Shown: positions 53,317 through 63,200 of the stretch, one piece after another
Numbering within the stretch: position 1 is the stretch's first letter
How the letters are laid out: every line of letters begins with the position of its first letter
NCBI GenBank assembly: GCA_035489435.1
Contig: DATHKG010000181.1
Source of the DNA: DATHKG01 sp035489435
GTDB lineage: Bacteria > Bacteroidota > Bacteroidia > Chitinophagales > Chitinophagaceae
Strand: one strand, 5' to 3'
DNA length: 64,000 nt
Position numbers and translations under genes: made by a program
Notes under the pieces: model-generated
What the model was told of the DNA's origin: nothing
The model's database searches: none
Seen by the model: the letters and a program-made list of their open reading frames with translations, nothing else

Positions 53317-53706
53317 TTATGCCGAGATTTCTAAAATATTGCCTTCGGGGTCCAGGATAACGCTTTCATAATATCCATCCCCTGTTATCCTCGGCTCGCC
53401 AAAAATGGTATAGTTGTCCTTTCTTAGCCTTTCTGTCAGCGCATTGACCTGGTCTTTCCCGCCAACTGAAATGGTAAAGTGGGCAAGCCCCATATTAAAT
53501 CCTCTTTTTCCGTCGATAGAGGTAATATCGGGACGGGTCATCAACTCCAGTCGTGTTTTGCCTTTACCGAAGAGAACAAAATAAGCGGTGAACTGCTTAG
53601 CGGGATTTACATATTTTTCTCCCGAAGTTGTATCGAAGTATTTCAGATAAAAATCTCTCATGCCTTCCAGATCGCGGACCCAAATTGCGAGGTGTTCGAT
53701 TTGCAT
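53317..53706 (-). CDS. VOC (glyoxalase/bleomycin resistance-like) family protein
   Basis: A 129-residue metal-binding fold: IEHLAIWVRDLEGMRDFYLK at the start, an AHFTISVGGKDQVNALTE middle and a closing YYESVILDPEGNILEIS. The His and Glu positions expected for metal binding are present. This is a single-copy domain, shorter than two-domain dioxygenases. It is the first gene of an operon with a HAD hydrolase and a DeoR-like regulator. Confidence 0.85.
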   Translation of the reverse strand: MQIEHLAIWVRDLEGMRDFYLKYFDTTSGEKYVNPAKQFTAYFVLFGKGKTRLELMTRPDITSIDGKRGFNMGLAHFTISVGGKDQVNALTERLRKDNYTIFGEPRITGDGYYESVILDPEGNILEISA

Positions 53707-53854
53707 AGGTGTTGCTATTTTTTACTATGTTTTGATTATTCGGCGACTATCTTACCCTGCATGGTTCCCCAATGACCGGGGAAACTATAGGTATAATTTT
53801 AGAATAGCCGTAAACGGAAAAAAGGATTACTGTAAAAAGCCGGCAATCGTTAGG

Positions 53855-54347
53855 TTATGTTTCATTTTCGGAGATTTTTGGAAATTCAGATATCATTTGC
53901 AATATTATACAAATTTGCACAATATTGCAAGCAATTCTCCCTGAAATCCTTTTTCGGATAATGACCGTAACACGCAGCTTATCGCCAGCTTCCTGGCACA
54001 AGCCCTCAGAGATGGCTCGCACAGCGAACTTTGTGCCTGAATAAACAGACATGCCCGGTGTAGTTTTAATTCCAGCTACAGAGGCAGTTGATGATATGCC
54101 CGAAACCCTGCTTACGAAAAACTGGAAGCGCTGCTGTGATGCCATAAAGTACACCTTTGATATTAATGTCAATCATTTCCTCCCAGTCCTCAACACTCAA
54201 ATCGTCGAGTGGGGATATCGGCATAATACCGGCATTATTAAACATGACATCAAGCTTGATGAGCGACGCTGTTTTCACCAAAGCTATGGTTAAACGTGTC
54301 CGAAAAACGATGCATACAGCGTTGCAATGCATTGTTGTCCGCCCCAT
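53855..54347 (-). pseudogene. Short-chain dehydrogenase, middle part only, frameshifted
   Basis: One frame reads LDVMFNNAGIMPISPLDDL and INIKGVLYGITAALPVFR up to a frame change near 54080. The next frame resumes with STASVAGIKTTPGMSVYSGT and KFAVRAISEGL, including the YxxxK catalytic motif, then loses SDR similarity after RVTVI at about 53960. The N-terminal Rossmann glycine motif (expected further right) and the C-terminus are absent. It is not the same subfamily as the fragment at 46.9-47.1 kb. Confidence 0.8.
53897..53930. promoter_or_regulatory. 10-bp perfect inverted repeat, 14-bp spacer
   Basis: The arms ttgcaatatt and aatattgcaa are exact. The site lies ~190 bp upstream of the VOC-HAD-DeoR operon, within the end of the SDR remnant, and could be an operator. 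The spacer has no obvious function. Confidence 0.4.
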
Positions 54348-54446
54348 TGGAAGTCAATCATAAAATGGTTTAAGTTGCAACGAAATGCCGGATCTTTTGG
54401 ACTTGCTGTTACTGTAGGAGTGGCTCATCCATAGTGTATAATAATC

Positions 54447-57251
54447 CTACGCCCGTAGACTTATAGGCAGAAAAAATTTACTTAAGACCCTGTCAATATC
54501 ATCTAGCCGGAACGGCTTTGAGATATAGTCATTCATCCCCGCATCAAGGCAAAGTTGCCTGTCTTCCCCCCTCGCATCTGCAGTTAACGCGATAATAGAA
54601 ATACCTGCTTTCCTTTCATCCATTTTCCGGACAATCCGGGTAGCTGTAATGCCGTCCATTTCAGGCATATTAATGTCCATAAAGATCATTGCCGGTTCAT
54701 ATATCGTCAACATTTCTAAGGCTTGCTTACCATTGAACGCCTGCAGAACACTAATTCCCCTGGCTTTTAAAATTTCGGAAATCAATAGCATATTTATTGG
54801 CTCATCTTCTACCACCATTATTTCACCCCGGGATGGCATTTTTTCAATGGCTGGCCTGATTTCAATAACATCGTGTTTCGGGGAGGGCTTGAATATCTTT
54901 GAAAGAATCGTGCTTAGTTCACGCATCTTAATAGGCTTTGTCAGGAATTTATCGATACCTGCATTTTCGGCCTCACTCTGAAATAATGTTCTGTCCAGCG
55001 ATGACAACATCAGTATGAATGGCTCGGCATTGCCTTTTAAAATCGTTTTAATCTTTTTTATCATGGAAATTCCGTCCATTTCCGGCATTTGATGGTCTGC
55101 TACAATCAGGTCAAACAACCGACCAGTGGCAACGGCGTTTTCAATAAGTGCCAAGGCTTCCATTCCACTATAACATATTTTGCACGGAATGCCAAAGTGA
55201 TCAAAGATGCTTTGCATCAGGAAGCAGTTTGATTGATTATCGTCTACGACCAATACATTGTTTAATACTGGTTTACATGGAGGGATCACTATAGGTTGTT
55301 CATTTGCGACTTCTAACGAGAGCGTTAAAGTAAACTTGCTTCCTTTCCCCAACTCACTCTCTGCCTCCAGAGTTCCGGACATCAATGCTGCAAGACCTTT
55401 TGAAATTGTCAGTCCTAATCCCGTGCCTCCGAATTTTCGGGTGGTAGATGCATCAACCTGTGTAAAATTTTCGAAGATTGCACCAAGCTTATCTGCCGGA
55501 ATTCCAATTCCGGTGTCTTTAACAGAAATAGCCAGATTGAAGTATTTCTTACCATCTTCAAAATGGACGGGGGCTATCTCTTTAACGCTCAGCACAATCT
55601 CGCCCTGGGCTGTAAACTTGATTGCATTTCCGACCAGATTAACTACTATCTGCCTTATCCTTGCTGCATCACCTGTAAACAATGAGGGAAGTGATGGATC
55701 AATAACACAAACAATTTCCAATCCCTTTTCCAATGCTTTCAGGGACAATATTTCTGCTGTCTCCTCGATTAAATCATCGAGCTTGAAAGCCGTTGAATCC
55801 AGTAAAAGCTTTCCGGCTTCCATTTTGGAAAAGTCCAGGATATCATTGATAATATTTAAAAGATTATACCCTGCTTTTTTAACATTGTTGAGATATTCTC
55901 TCTGGTTGGATTTAAGCTCCGTAGTAAGAATGAGATCCGTGAAGCCAATAATGCCATTCATTGGTGTTCGAAGTTCATGACTCATATTAGACATGAATTC
56001 ACTTTTGCACTTGCTGGCAGCTTCAGCAACTTCTTTTGAATGTACCAACCGTTCCTGTAATTCCTTTCGTTCAATCACTGACCCAAACGTGACTGATAAG
56101 GATTTCAAAATGGTTACTTCCGAATCCTCCCATTGACGAACACGATTGCAATCATAAATATTGACAAATCCCCAGAATGCACCAGATGAGAAAACAGGTA
56201 TTGTTACTATTGAAAGCACCTTCTTGCGTTCAAACCATATTCTGGAAGCGTCTTTCAAATCGCTGACTGCACTGCAAAAAACGTTTTTTTCACACAATTC
56301 ATCAATAGTCCACGGCATATGACTAAAAGATACATTTTGAAACTGCTGGTCATTATATATTATTTCCAGGCTATTCTTATGATAGCTCATTAGCTGATTT
56401 GAAAATAACCTACCATCACTACCCGTTTCTTTTTTATGAATACTTATTTCATCGGATTCCATCGTGATACTAAATCGTTTGAGAGCCTGTGCAGTTGCTT
56501 GTGCGAAATCGTTGCTGCTTATGAGTTCATGAGTTGCATAGGAGACAGCATGCAACAGCAGATCTTTTCTTTTTAATGCTTCTTCAGATTTTTTTATTGC
56601 TGCATATGATGACTGTAGCGTGATATAATCTTTTACACTCTGCTTAAGAACAGGGCTCATAACCGTTAGCGCCAGAATAATCAGGGATAAGATCAAAGAG
56701 CCTAAAATGAAAAAATTCATCCAATAAATGCTATTGGTAAAAGACTCTTCATAGTCTCTTAGGTTCTGGGCAGCGATTTGCATTTTTACCTGGTAGTTAT
56801 ATTGATTGTTTGTCAATTCCTGTAAGAGGCCTGAATGCATTTTACTGAATTCCGAATCGCGCAATTGATTAATGATACTTATTATTTTAGTATAGAAGGG
56901 AGTTTCTTCTTCAATTAAGTGATTTAAAGAAAGCATCGCAAATGAAAATTCAGAAATCTTCTCTCTTAGTATTTCTTCCTGACTTTGAAATAGCCTGATC
57001 AGGCTGTCCTGCCGTTCTATAACCGTTTTTCCCGAATTATTGTCCATGACTTCCCGGGAAATAATTAAAAATTCTTGCTGAACAATCTGGAGGCTAAGCT
57101 TTTGCTGGCTTTCCGATAGCTTCTCAAGATTTTCTCTTTCGTCATTTTGATCAGACTTGTACGTTATAAACACAAGCCCCAGAATGTTAAATAGCAACAC
57201 CAGAACTACAACCACAACAGTCACTCTCGTGAGCTTTTTAAACTTATGCAT
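54447..57251 (-). CDS. Hybrid sensor histidine kinase with two receiver domains
   Basis: A 934-residue membrane protein. Two helices (about residues 8-30 and 177-200) flank a ~145-residue extracytoplasmic helical sensor of CHASE3 type. A GAF-like domain (~230-395) is followed by HisKA with phospho-acceptor H425 in SNMSHELRTPMNGIIGF and HATPase_c (NLVGNAIKFTA, DTGIGIP, FGGTGLGLTIS). Receiver 1 carries D719 (VADHQMPEMDG), and receiver 2 an Asp near residue 857 (MDINMPEMDG). No HPt domain is seen, so another protein must finish the phosphorelay. It starts 7 bp past the end of a broken beta-barrel gene. Confidence 0.9.
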   Translation of the reverse strand: MHKFKKLTRVTVVVVVLVLLFNILGLVFITYKSDQNDERENLEKLSESQQKLSLQIVQQEFLIISREVMDNNSGKTVIERQDSLIRLFQSQEEILREKISEFSFAMLSLNHLIEEETPFYTKIISIINQLRDSEFSKMHSGLLQELTNNQYNYQVKMQIAAQNLRDYEESFTNSIYWMNFFILGSLILSLIILALTVMSPVLKQSVKDYITLQSSYAAIKKSEEALKRKDLLLHAVSYATHELISSNDFAQATAQALKRFSITMESDEISIHKKETGSDGRLFSNQLMSYHKNSLEIIYNDQQFQNVSFSHMPWTIDELCEKNVFCSAVSDLKDASRIWFERKKVLSIVTIPVFSSGAFWGFVNIYDCNRVRQWEDSEVTILKSLSVTFGSVIERKELQERLVHSKEVAEAASKCKSEFMSNMSHELRTPMNGIIGFTDLILTTELKSNQREYLNNVKKAGYNLLNIINDILDFSKMEAGKLLLDSTAFKLDDLIEETAEILSLKALEKGLEIVCVIDPSLPSLFTGDAARIRQIVVNLVGNAIKFTAQGEIVLSVKEIAPVHFEDGKKYFNLAISVKDTGIGIPADKLGAIFENFTQVDASTTRKFGGTGLGLTISKGLAALMSGTLEAESELGKGSKFTLTLSLEVANEQPIVIPPCKPVLNNVLVVDDNQSNCFLMQSIFDHFGIPCKICYSGMEALALIENAVATGRLFDLIVADHQMPEMDGISMIKKIKTILKGNAEPFILMLSSLDRTLFQSEAENAGIDKFLTKPIKMRELSTILSKIFKPSPKHDVIEIRPAIEKMPSRGEIMVVEDEPINMLLISEILKARGISVLQAFNGKQALEMLTIYEPAMIFMDINMPEMDGITATRIVRKMDERKAGISIIALTADARGEDRQLCLDAGMNDYISKPFRLDDIDRVLSKFFLPISLRA

Positions 57252-57257
57252 AGGAAA

Positions 57258-58051
57258 TTAATTTGTTAGGTCGGTTTGTTTATTTTTCCGACGCAAAATG
57301 GAGAATTCCCGGGTGATCATGCCCATCACACCCCAATCCCACGTGGACGGGGTCAAACTCTTGTAGATTGCCATGCCAAATTCAAAGCCTCGAAATGGTT
57401 CCAGATCAGACCAGGGCTAACATTAAATATCCTTTCATCTTCTTTGGTTCCACTTATTTCTAAGGTTGCATTCAAGCGGCCAAAGTTGAATACAGAGGAT
57501 ACTCCATAATTGAATTCAATATCACTTCTTGTAAACTCGGTTACGAAATTGCCATGCACCTGTACTTTGTCCATTTGGTGGCCGATCAGTGCAAAACTTT
57601 CGAAGATTACTTCGTCATCCTCCTTAAACTCATCCCCTGCTGTGTGAAATGGTAGACTCGCCCCTGCAGAAAGTGAAAAAAGACGGCTGTTTTTTTAAAT
57701 ACTATACATTAAAGAAAGCTCAGTATCGCCCATACCTCTTTTTGCCCTCCTATCTGAAGGGAACGAAAACAAATACGGAATCTCTATAGAGGCCTGCAAA
57801 CGATCGGAAAGGCCGTATTCAATTTCAAATGGTATGTATAACTGTCGTCCCTCAACTCTTCTTGCAAATATTGGTTTCAGCGTAAATTGAATTTCATGTT
57901 TTTCCTGGAGGAACACCGTTTCGCCAATGAAAAATTCCTGTATATACTGGTCCGTTTTAAAATCTTTCTGTGCACTTGTTGTATTTGGACAGAATAAGGT
58001 GGCAAAACTGTAAGCACAGAAGGAAAGGGAATGTTCACGGAACGTTTTCAT
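57258..58051 (-). pseudogene. Beta-barrel outer-membrane transporter-like gene with two frameshifts
   Basis: The first part (signal peptide ...FCPNTTSAQ, then FFIGETVFLQEKHEIQFTLK and SDRLQASIEIPYLF) stops at a frame change over a run of seven T near 57690-57696. The next frame carries on with SLSAGASLPFHTAGDEFKE and FNFGRLNATLEISGTKEDE, until a stop at 57353. A third frame then gives STWDWGVMGMITREFSI, the usual end of such barrels. It would be ~250 residues if repaired. One break sits on a homopolymer, so a read error is possible there, but two breaks are less likely to be artefacts. Confidence 0.7.
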
Positions 58052-58368
58052 AGGCTTTACACAACAGATGTCCGTGATCGCAATCGGGAACTGACATATT
58101 GAATATTAAATACATAACGGGCCTCGTATTGGCATTATTGCAAAATATTTCCCATTTCATCCCAGGTTTCCTCAAAAAGCTTGTAGCTAAGCATTAGTGC
58201 TTACTGCGACTCCCATTAACCAGTTAGCTATAAATTTGGTTTGGTTCATATGTGTTATATCAAATACAACATGTTTCTTTTTTAAAAAATCAACTTAAAC
58301 CCGTAAATTGAACACTTTCATTATTTTGGTTAAGACGATTGCGGCCTCCGCATTTACATTTTAAGACG
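58052..58368. other. Gap between divergent genes
   Basis: About 315 bp with no gene. The right part must hold the promoter of the sigma factor gene. A TAAATTTG box (58231-58238) fits TAnnTTTG, but no TTG is at the right distance upstream, so the call is weak. Confidence 0.35.
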
Positions 58369-58944
58369 ATGAAGGATCTGGCAAATTCTGATGAAGAGTT
58401 GTTTCTGCAAATTAAAAATGGAAGCGATAATGCTTTTGGTGAACTGTACCAAAAGCACTGGAACCGCGCATTTGCAGATGCCTGTAAACGCATCCGAAAC
58501 CGTGACCAGGCAAAGGATATAGTGCAGGATATATTCTTAAATATATGGCTACGCAGGGAATCCCTTGTTATCGATAATTTTCCGGCCTACCTCACAATAG
58601 CAGTTCGTAACCAGGTTTTCAAACTACTTGAAAAGGAAAAGCACAATCATCCTTTTTTTGACATGCTCGAAAATTTGCCCGCTCAGTTCAACATGGCCGA
58701 CAGTAATATCTTATATAAGGAACTTGCTGTTTCATACGACACCCTTGTAAATAGTTTACCTCCCAAACGCCAGCTTATTTTCAAACTCCGCTTCCACCAG
58801 GATCAGTCTACCAAAGAAATAGCAAAATCCTTATCCATTTCAAGAAATACCGTACAGAACCAACTGGGCAAAGCAATAGAACAACTAAAAGTATCTTTAT
58901 CCCATCTCTTTATTATAGTAATAATCTTCCTGAACAAACCTTAA
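58369..58944 (+). CDS. ECF sigma factor of the Bacteroidota SusC-linked type
   Basis: A 191-residue sigma-70 family protein starting at the ATG MKDLANSDEEL; a TTG lies 30 nt earlier but gives an unnatural N-terminus. Region 2 (FGELYQKHWNRAFADACKRI, then QAKDIVQDIFLNIWLRRE) and region 4 (LPPKRQLIFKLRFHQDQSTK, EIAKSLSISRNTVQNQL) are complete. A hydrophobic tail follows (LSHLFIIVIIFL). It is followed by fecR and a susC with an STN domain, the standard three-part cell-surface signalling layout for glycan or iron-chelate uptake. It should transcribe the SusC/D genes after induction. Confidence 0.92.
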   Translation: MKDLANSDEELFLQIKNGSDNAFGELYQKHWNRAFADACKRIRNRDQAKDIVQDIFLNIWLRRESLVIDNFPAYLTIAVRNQVFKLLEKEKHNHPFFDMLENLPAQFNMADSNILYKELAVSYDTLVNSLPPKRQLIFKLRFHQDQSTKEIAKSLSISRNTVQNQLGKAIEQLKVSLSHLFIIVIIFLNKP

Positions 58945-59030
58945 AAAGTTTTTCTAAAACTATTTTTTGCCGGAGTAGTACCGATTGTGTTTTTAAGGTC
59001 ATCCTTATGTAACCAACTGCTTTAGGAGAT

Positions 59031-60008
59031 ATGAACAAGCAAGATTTTTTACAATTATTGCGAAAACACAACAAGGGCGAGGCAACCAAAGAAGAGCAAC
59101 AATTTATCTTCGCTTATTATAATTTATTTGACTCCCAGGCAGTTGATACAGATCAGGTTAGTACCCAGGAGATGGAAGATCTTAGCGTTGAAATATTTGC
59201 ATCAATAAAAAAAGAAATTTCCAGGACCGAAGGAAACGGACAACGCGGACGGGTGATCAAATTATGGCACAAGGTGAGTGTTGCCGCTATATTAGTCGTC
59301 ATTTTAACAGGGTCAATTTATTATTTGAGCCCGAATTCTAAAACAGAAACATCCTACGCTACCATTGATAAACTTTCAAAAGAAAATCGTTTTTTCCGGC
59401 TACCTGATGGAAGCACCATTATACTTGGTTCCGGAAGTAAACTAAACTATCCATCATCCTTTGATGGAGCTGCAACCAGGGAAGTTTACCTGGAAGGCCA
59501 GGCTTTCTTCGACATAAAACATAATCCGTCCAAACCATTCATAGTTCACACAGGAGAGCTCGCAACAACCGTGTTAGGTACAGCCTTTAACATTAAAGCG
59601 TTTCCCACCGATCAGAATATAACTGTAAGCGTTGTCAGAGGCAAAGTGAAAGTTGCTGATAAAAACAAAACGCTCGGTGTTATCAGACCTGACGAGCAAA
59701 TAGAATATTTTAAACCTAATGCAAAGATTGTTCAGAAAACTGTAGACGCTAAGACCTATCTGCGATGGAAAGAGCAGGATCTGTTGCTCGACGATGTCAC
59801 ATTTAGTGAAGTGGCAGAAATACTGGAAGAACGTTTTAATGTAAACATCGCTTTCGGAGATTCAGCTATGAAGAACAACAGATTTACAACAACGTTAAAA
59901 ATTGATGAAAAGCTCGATGAGATTTTATTAAGCATTTGCGAATTCAACGCAGCCACATTTAATTATAAGAATAATAAAGACTCAATATTAATTAAAAGCA
60001 GAAAATAA
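59031..60008 (+). CDS. FecR-type anti-sigma factor
   Basis: A 325-residue protein with a cytoplasmic N-terminal domain (FLQLLRKHNKGEATKEEQQF), one membrane helix (VSVAAILVVILTGSIYYL, residues ~84-102), and a periplasmic FecR domain. The latter has FRLPDGSTIILGSGSKLNYP, VYLEGQAFFDIKHNPSKPF and TTVLGTAFNIKAF. A C-terminal DUF4974-like end follows (LEERFNVNIAFGDSAM). It holds the upstream sigma factor inactive until the SusC-like transporter signals through its STN domain. Confidence 0.93.
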   Translation: MNKQDFLQLLRKHNKGEATKEEQQFIFAYYNLFDSQAVDTDQVSTQEMEDLSVEIFASIKKEISRTEGNGQRGRVIKLWHKVSVAAILVVILTGSIYYLSPNSKTETSYATIDKLSKENRFFRLPDGSTIILGSGSKLNYPSSFDGAATREVYLEGQAFFDIKHNPSKPFIVHTGELATTVLGTAFNIKAFPTDQNITVSVVRGKVKVADKNKTLGVIRPDEQIEYFKPNAKIVQKTVDAKTYLRWKEQDLLLDDVTFSEVAEILEERFNVNIAFGDSAMKNNRFTTTLKIDEKLDEILLSICEFNAATFNYKNNKDSILIKSRK

Positions 60009-60240
60009 TTAGTTAACCTGACTAAACTGACAATTTATGGGAATATCCTCTCAAACAGCGGTTAAACAACTAAAGGCACGCAAAAGTCTGTTTAAATGTC
60101 CACCATAAAAAAACCCTGAAGGAATTGCAGTTTGCAATTAATTCAGGGAAGCTATTAGCCGACGGACATCGGTTCAATGGCTTACGTTTTAAATCAAAAG
60201 CCGTGGCTGGCATGTTAATCACTAAAACGACACCAAAACT
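60009..60240 (+). other. Leader between fecR and susC with a hairpin
   Basis: The stretch contains a short possible peptide frame (60037-60108, MGISSQTAVKQLKARKSLFK plus CPP). A hairpin follows at 60111-60146 (ccctgaa ... ttcaggg with inner attgca/tgcaat pairs). This could be a regulatory leader that tunes susC. The run of A before the hairpin makes it a terminator only on the minus strand, where no gene is present. Confidence 0.35.
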
Positions 60241-63200
60241 ATGTTTTTTTTCGAAGATAATCAAAGGGAAAGAACCCTTATAGATTCTGCTATTGCGAAT
60301 ACCCGGTCAATCAAAAACAGCTTCCTCAGTGTTTTGATAAAAACGGGACTGATATTGTTACTCATCTCTCCTTTACCGATACAGATTTTTGGCGAAGCAA
60401 CCAGGGCTTACCAGGATGTGGATAAGGTTGATATTGTTCTGGAATTGAAGAACAAATCCATAATTGAGGTATTCAGGCTGATTGAGAAAAAGACCTCATT
60501 CACATTTATGTACAGGAATCAGGATGTTGCACAGATACAGAACATCAGTATTTCGGCACAAAAACATACCGTCGGATCTTTGTTAAAATTAATACTCCTC
60601 AATACAAACCTACAGTACAAGCAAATTGATAACAGGATATTAATAGTCACTAAAGAACATTCAAACCTTAAACCCATATCGGCATTATCTGTCCCGGGTA
60701 TTGAAGAAATAGTTGTGAGAGGAAGCGTAACTGACGCACAGGGCAAATCACTGGTAGGTGTAAGTGTAAAACTGAAAAATAGTCAGGCAGGTACAGTGAC
60801 TGATTCGGAAGGCAGATTTATTATCCGGGTACCTGAGAATGGAATATTGGTTTTCACTTATGTTGGTTACAAGGTTAATGAAGTGGAAGTAGATTCTAAA
60901 ACGAATCTGACAGTGAGTATGGTGGAAGAGTTTTCTTCGCTGAACCAGGTGGTTGTTACTGGGTATTCAAGTCAATCAAAAAGAGACATTACAGGATCAG
61001 TAGTATCTATAGATGCTGACGAACTAAATAAAGTATCATCCGCAAATGTAGCCCAGCAACTGCAGGGCAGATCGCCGGGTGTAACGGTAACAACAAACAA
61101 CGCTCCGGGTGGTGAACCAACCGTGCGCATCCGCGGTTTCGGCACGATAAATAATAATGAACCATTGTATGTTATCGATGGGGTACCAACCAAAGGTGGT
61201 TTAAACAATATCAATCCTAATAATATAGAATCAATGCAGATATTGAAAGATGCATCTGCAGCTTCTATTTATGGATCGAGAGCTGCAAATGGAGTTATCA
61301 TCATCACTACTAAAAAAGGCAAGGCCGGTGAATCAAAGCTTACGTTCGATGCACGTTATGGAATTCAAACTTCCAATAGCGCAAAAAAGATAGACGTGAT
61401 CATAGACCCGCTCAGTTTTGCGAATTTAAGATGGACCTCATTGCGAAATGCAAAACAACTCACAAATGGAAATCCGCTCGATGCACAATTTGGCAATGGA
61501 GTAAATCCTGTTATTCCAGACTATCTGCTTGCTGGAACAAGATATGGTCTCTTCGAAGGTGATCCGGCTACAAATCCGAATTTATACAATTTCTCTGCTG
61601 ATAATATATACCAGATCACCAAAGCAAATAAAGCGGGTACAAACTGGTTCGATGAAATCATCGAAAGCGCGGCTCCCATACAGGAATATAATCTGGGTGC
61701 ATCCGGTGGTACTGATAAAGGCAGATATGCATTTGGAATCAATTATTTTAACCAGGAAGGGGTAATAAAGTTCACCTCCTTTGATCGCTTTTCGCTTAGA
61801 GCAAACACTGAATTTTTAATCAAGAAGAAAATTAAAGTCGGAGAAAACCTTGAAGTTGGCCAGTCCAAAAATCTTGGATTTTTCAGTAACTCATCAGTTA
61901 ATAACAGTGATGCAAATCCTGTTGGCAATGCATACCGTATGCCGAGTATAATGCCGGTGTACGATATAGAGGGCAATTATGCCGGGACAAGAGCTTCAGG
62001 ATTTGGTTCAGCTCAAAACCCGGTTGGTCAACTGGACCGCGCCAAGGATAATTCATCAACGAACAGTAAGGTATTTGGAAACTTGTATGTAGAGCTTGAC
62101 CTGCTAAAAAATTTAACGGCAAGATCAAGTCTCGGTTTTGACTACCAAAGCATTGAAGGCAATATTTATGACCTTGTTAACCTGGAACACTCCGCACCGC
62201 TGAGCCTGAACAGATTGACAAACTCGAAATCAACTGAATTTACCACAACCTGGTCAAATACTTTGAACTATAAAGTTGCCTTTAATGATGACCACAACCT
62301 GCAGGTATTGTTAGGAACAGAAGCTATTGAAAGTTCATTGAAATCTTTTCAGGCTTCAAGGGATGGCTTTATAAGTGAGGATCCTGACTATATGTATCTT
62401 GATGCAGGATCAGTTGCTCTTAATAATGGTGGAAATGGTTCTGAATGGGCTTTGTTTTCTTTGTTTGGCAGGGTAAACTACAAATTCAAAGACCGTTATT
62501 TACTGGAAGCAACATTAAGACGTGACGGTTCTTCAAGGTTCGGCCAGAATCACAGGTATGGTATGTTCCCGGCGTTCAGCGCAGGGTGGCGTATTTCGCA
62601 AGAAAGCTTTATGAGCAATATAGAATGGCTTGATAATTTAAACATTCGTGGTGCATGGGGACAAACAGGTAACCAGGAAATTGGCAACTATAATGGCTTT
62701 ACCACTTACCGCACAAGTCTTTCCACTTCTTCATACGATATGAACGGTACCAATACCAGTGTTCTTGCCGGCTTCGATACACAGGGTTATGGCAATCCGG
62801 ATGCGAAATGGGAAACAACCACGCAAACAAATATCGGGATAGATGCTACTGTGCTCAACGGAAGGTTAGGTTTCACTGTGGATTGGTATGAACGTAACAC
62901 TTCGAACATGTTATACCAGGTTCGCCTGCCCGCAACACAAGGTGAGGCTGTTGTACCTTTTGTTAATGTAGGTTCAATGAGCAACAAGGGTGTTGACGTT
63001 GGTGTTACTTTTCGAAACCCCAGCAAAAGCAAGTTCACTTATGAAATTGGTGGAAACGTATCAACCTATAGAAACCAGATTATTTCTTTAAGTGGCAACA
63101 ACAATGAAGCATTGATATCACCACTTATACGCAGTTACAGTTATGCACGGTCTGCAGCAGGATATCCTATTTATTCGTTTTATGGCCTTGCGATAGATGG

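Noticed and set aside
60070..60264. A minus-strand 64-codon frame across the susC start
   Set aside because: It is antisense to the susC start and leader, with no homologue recognised.
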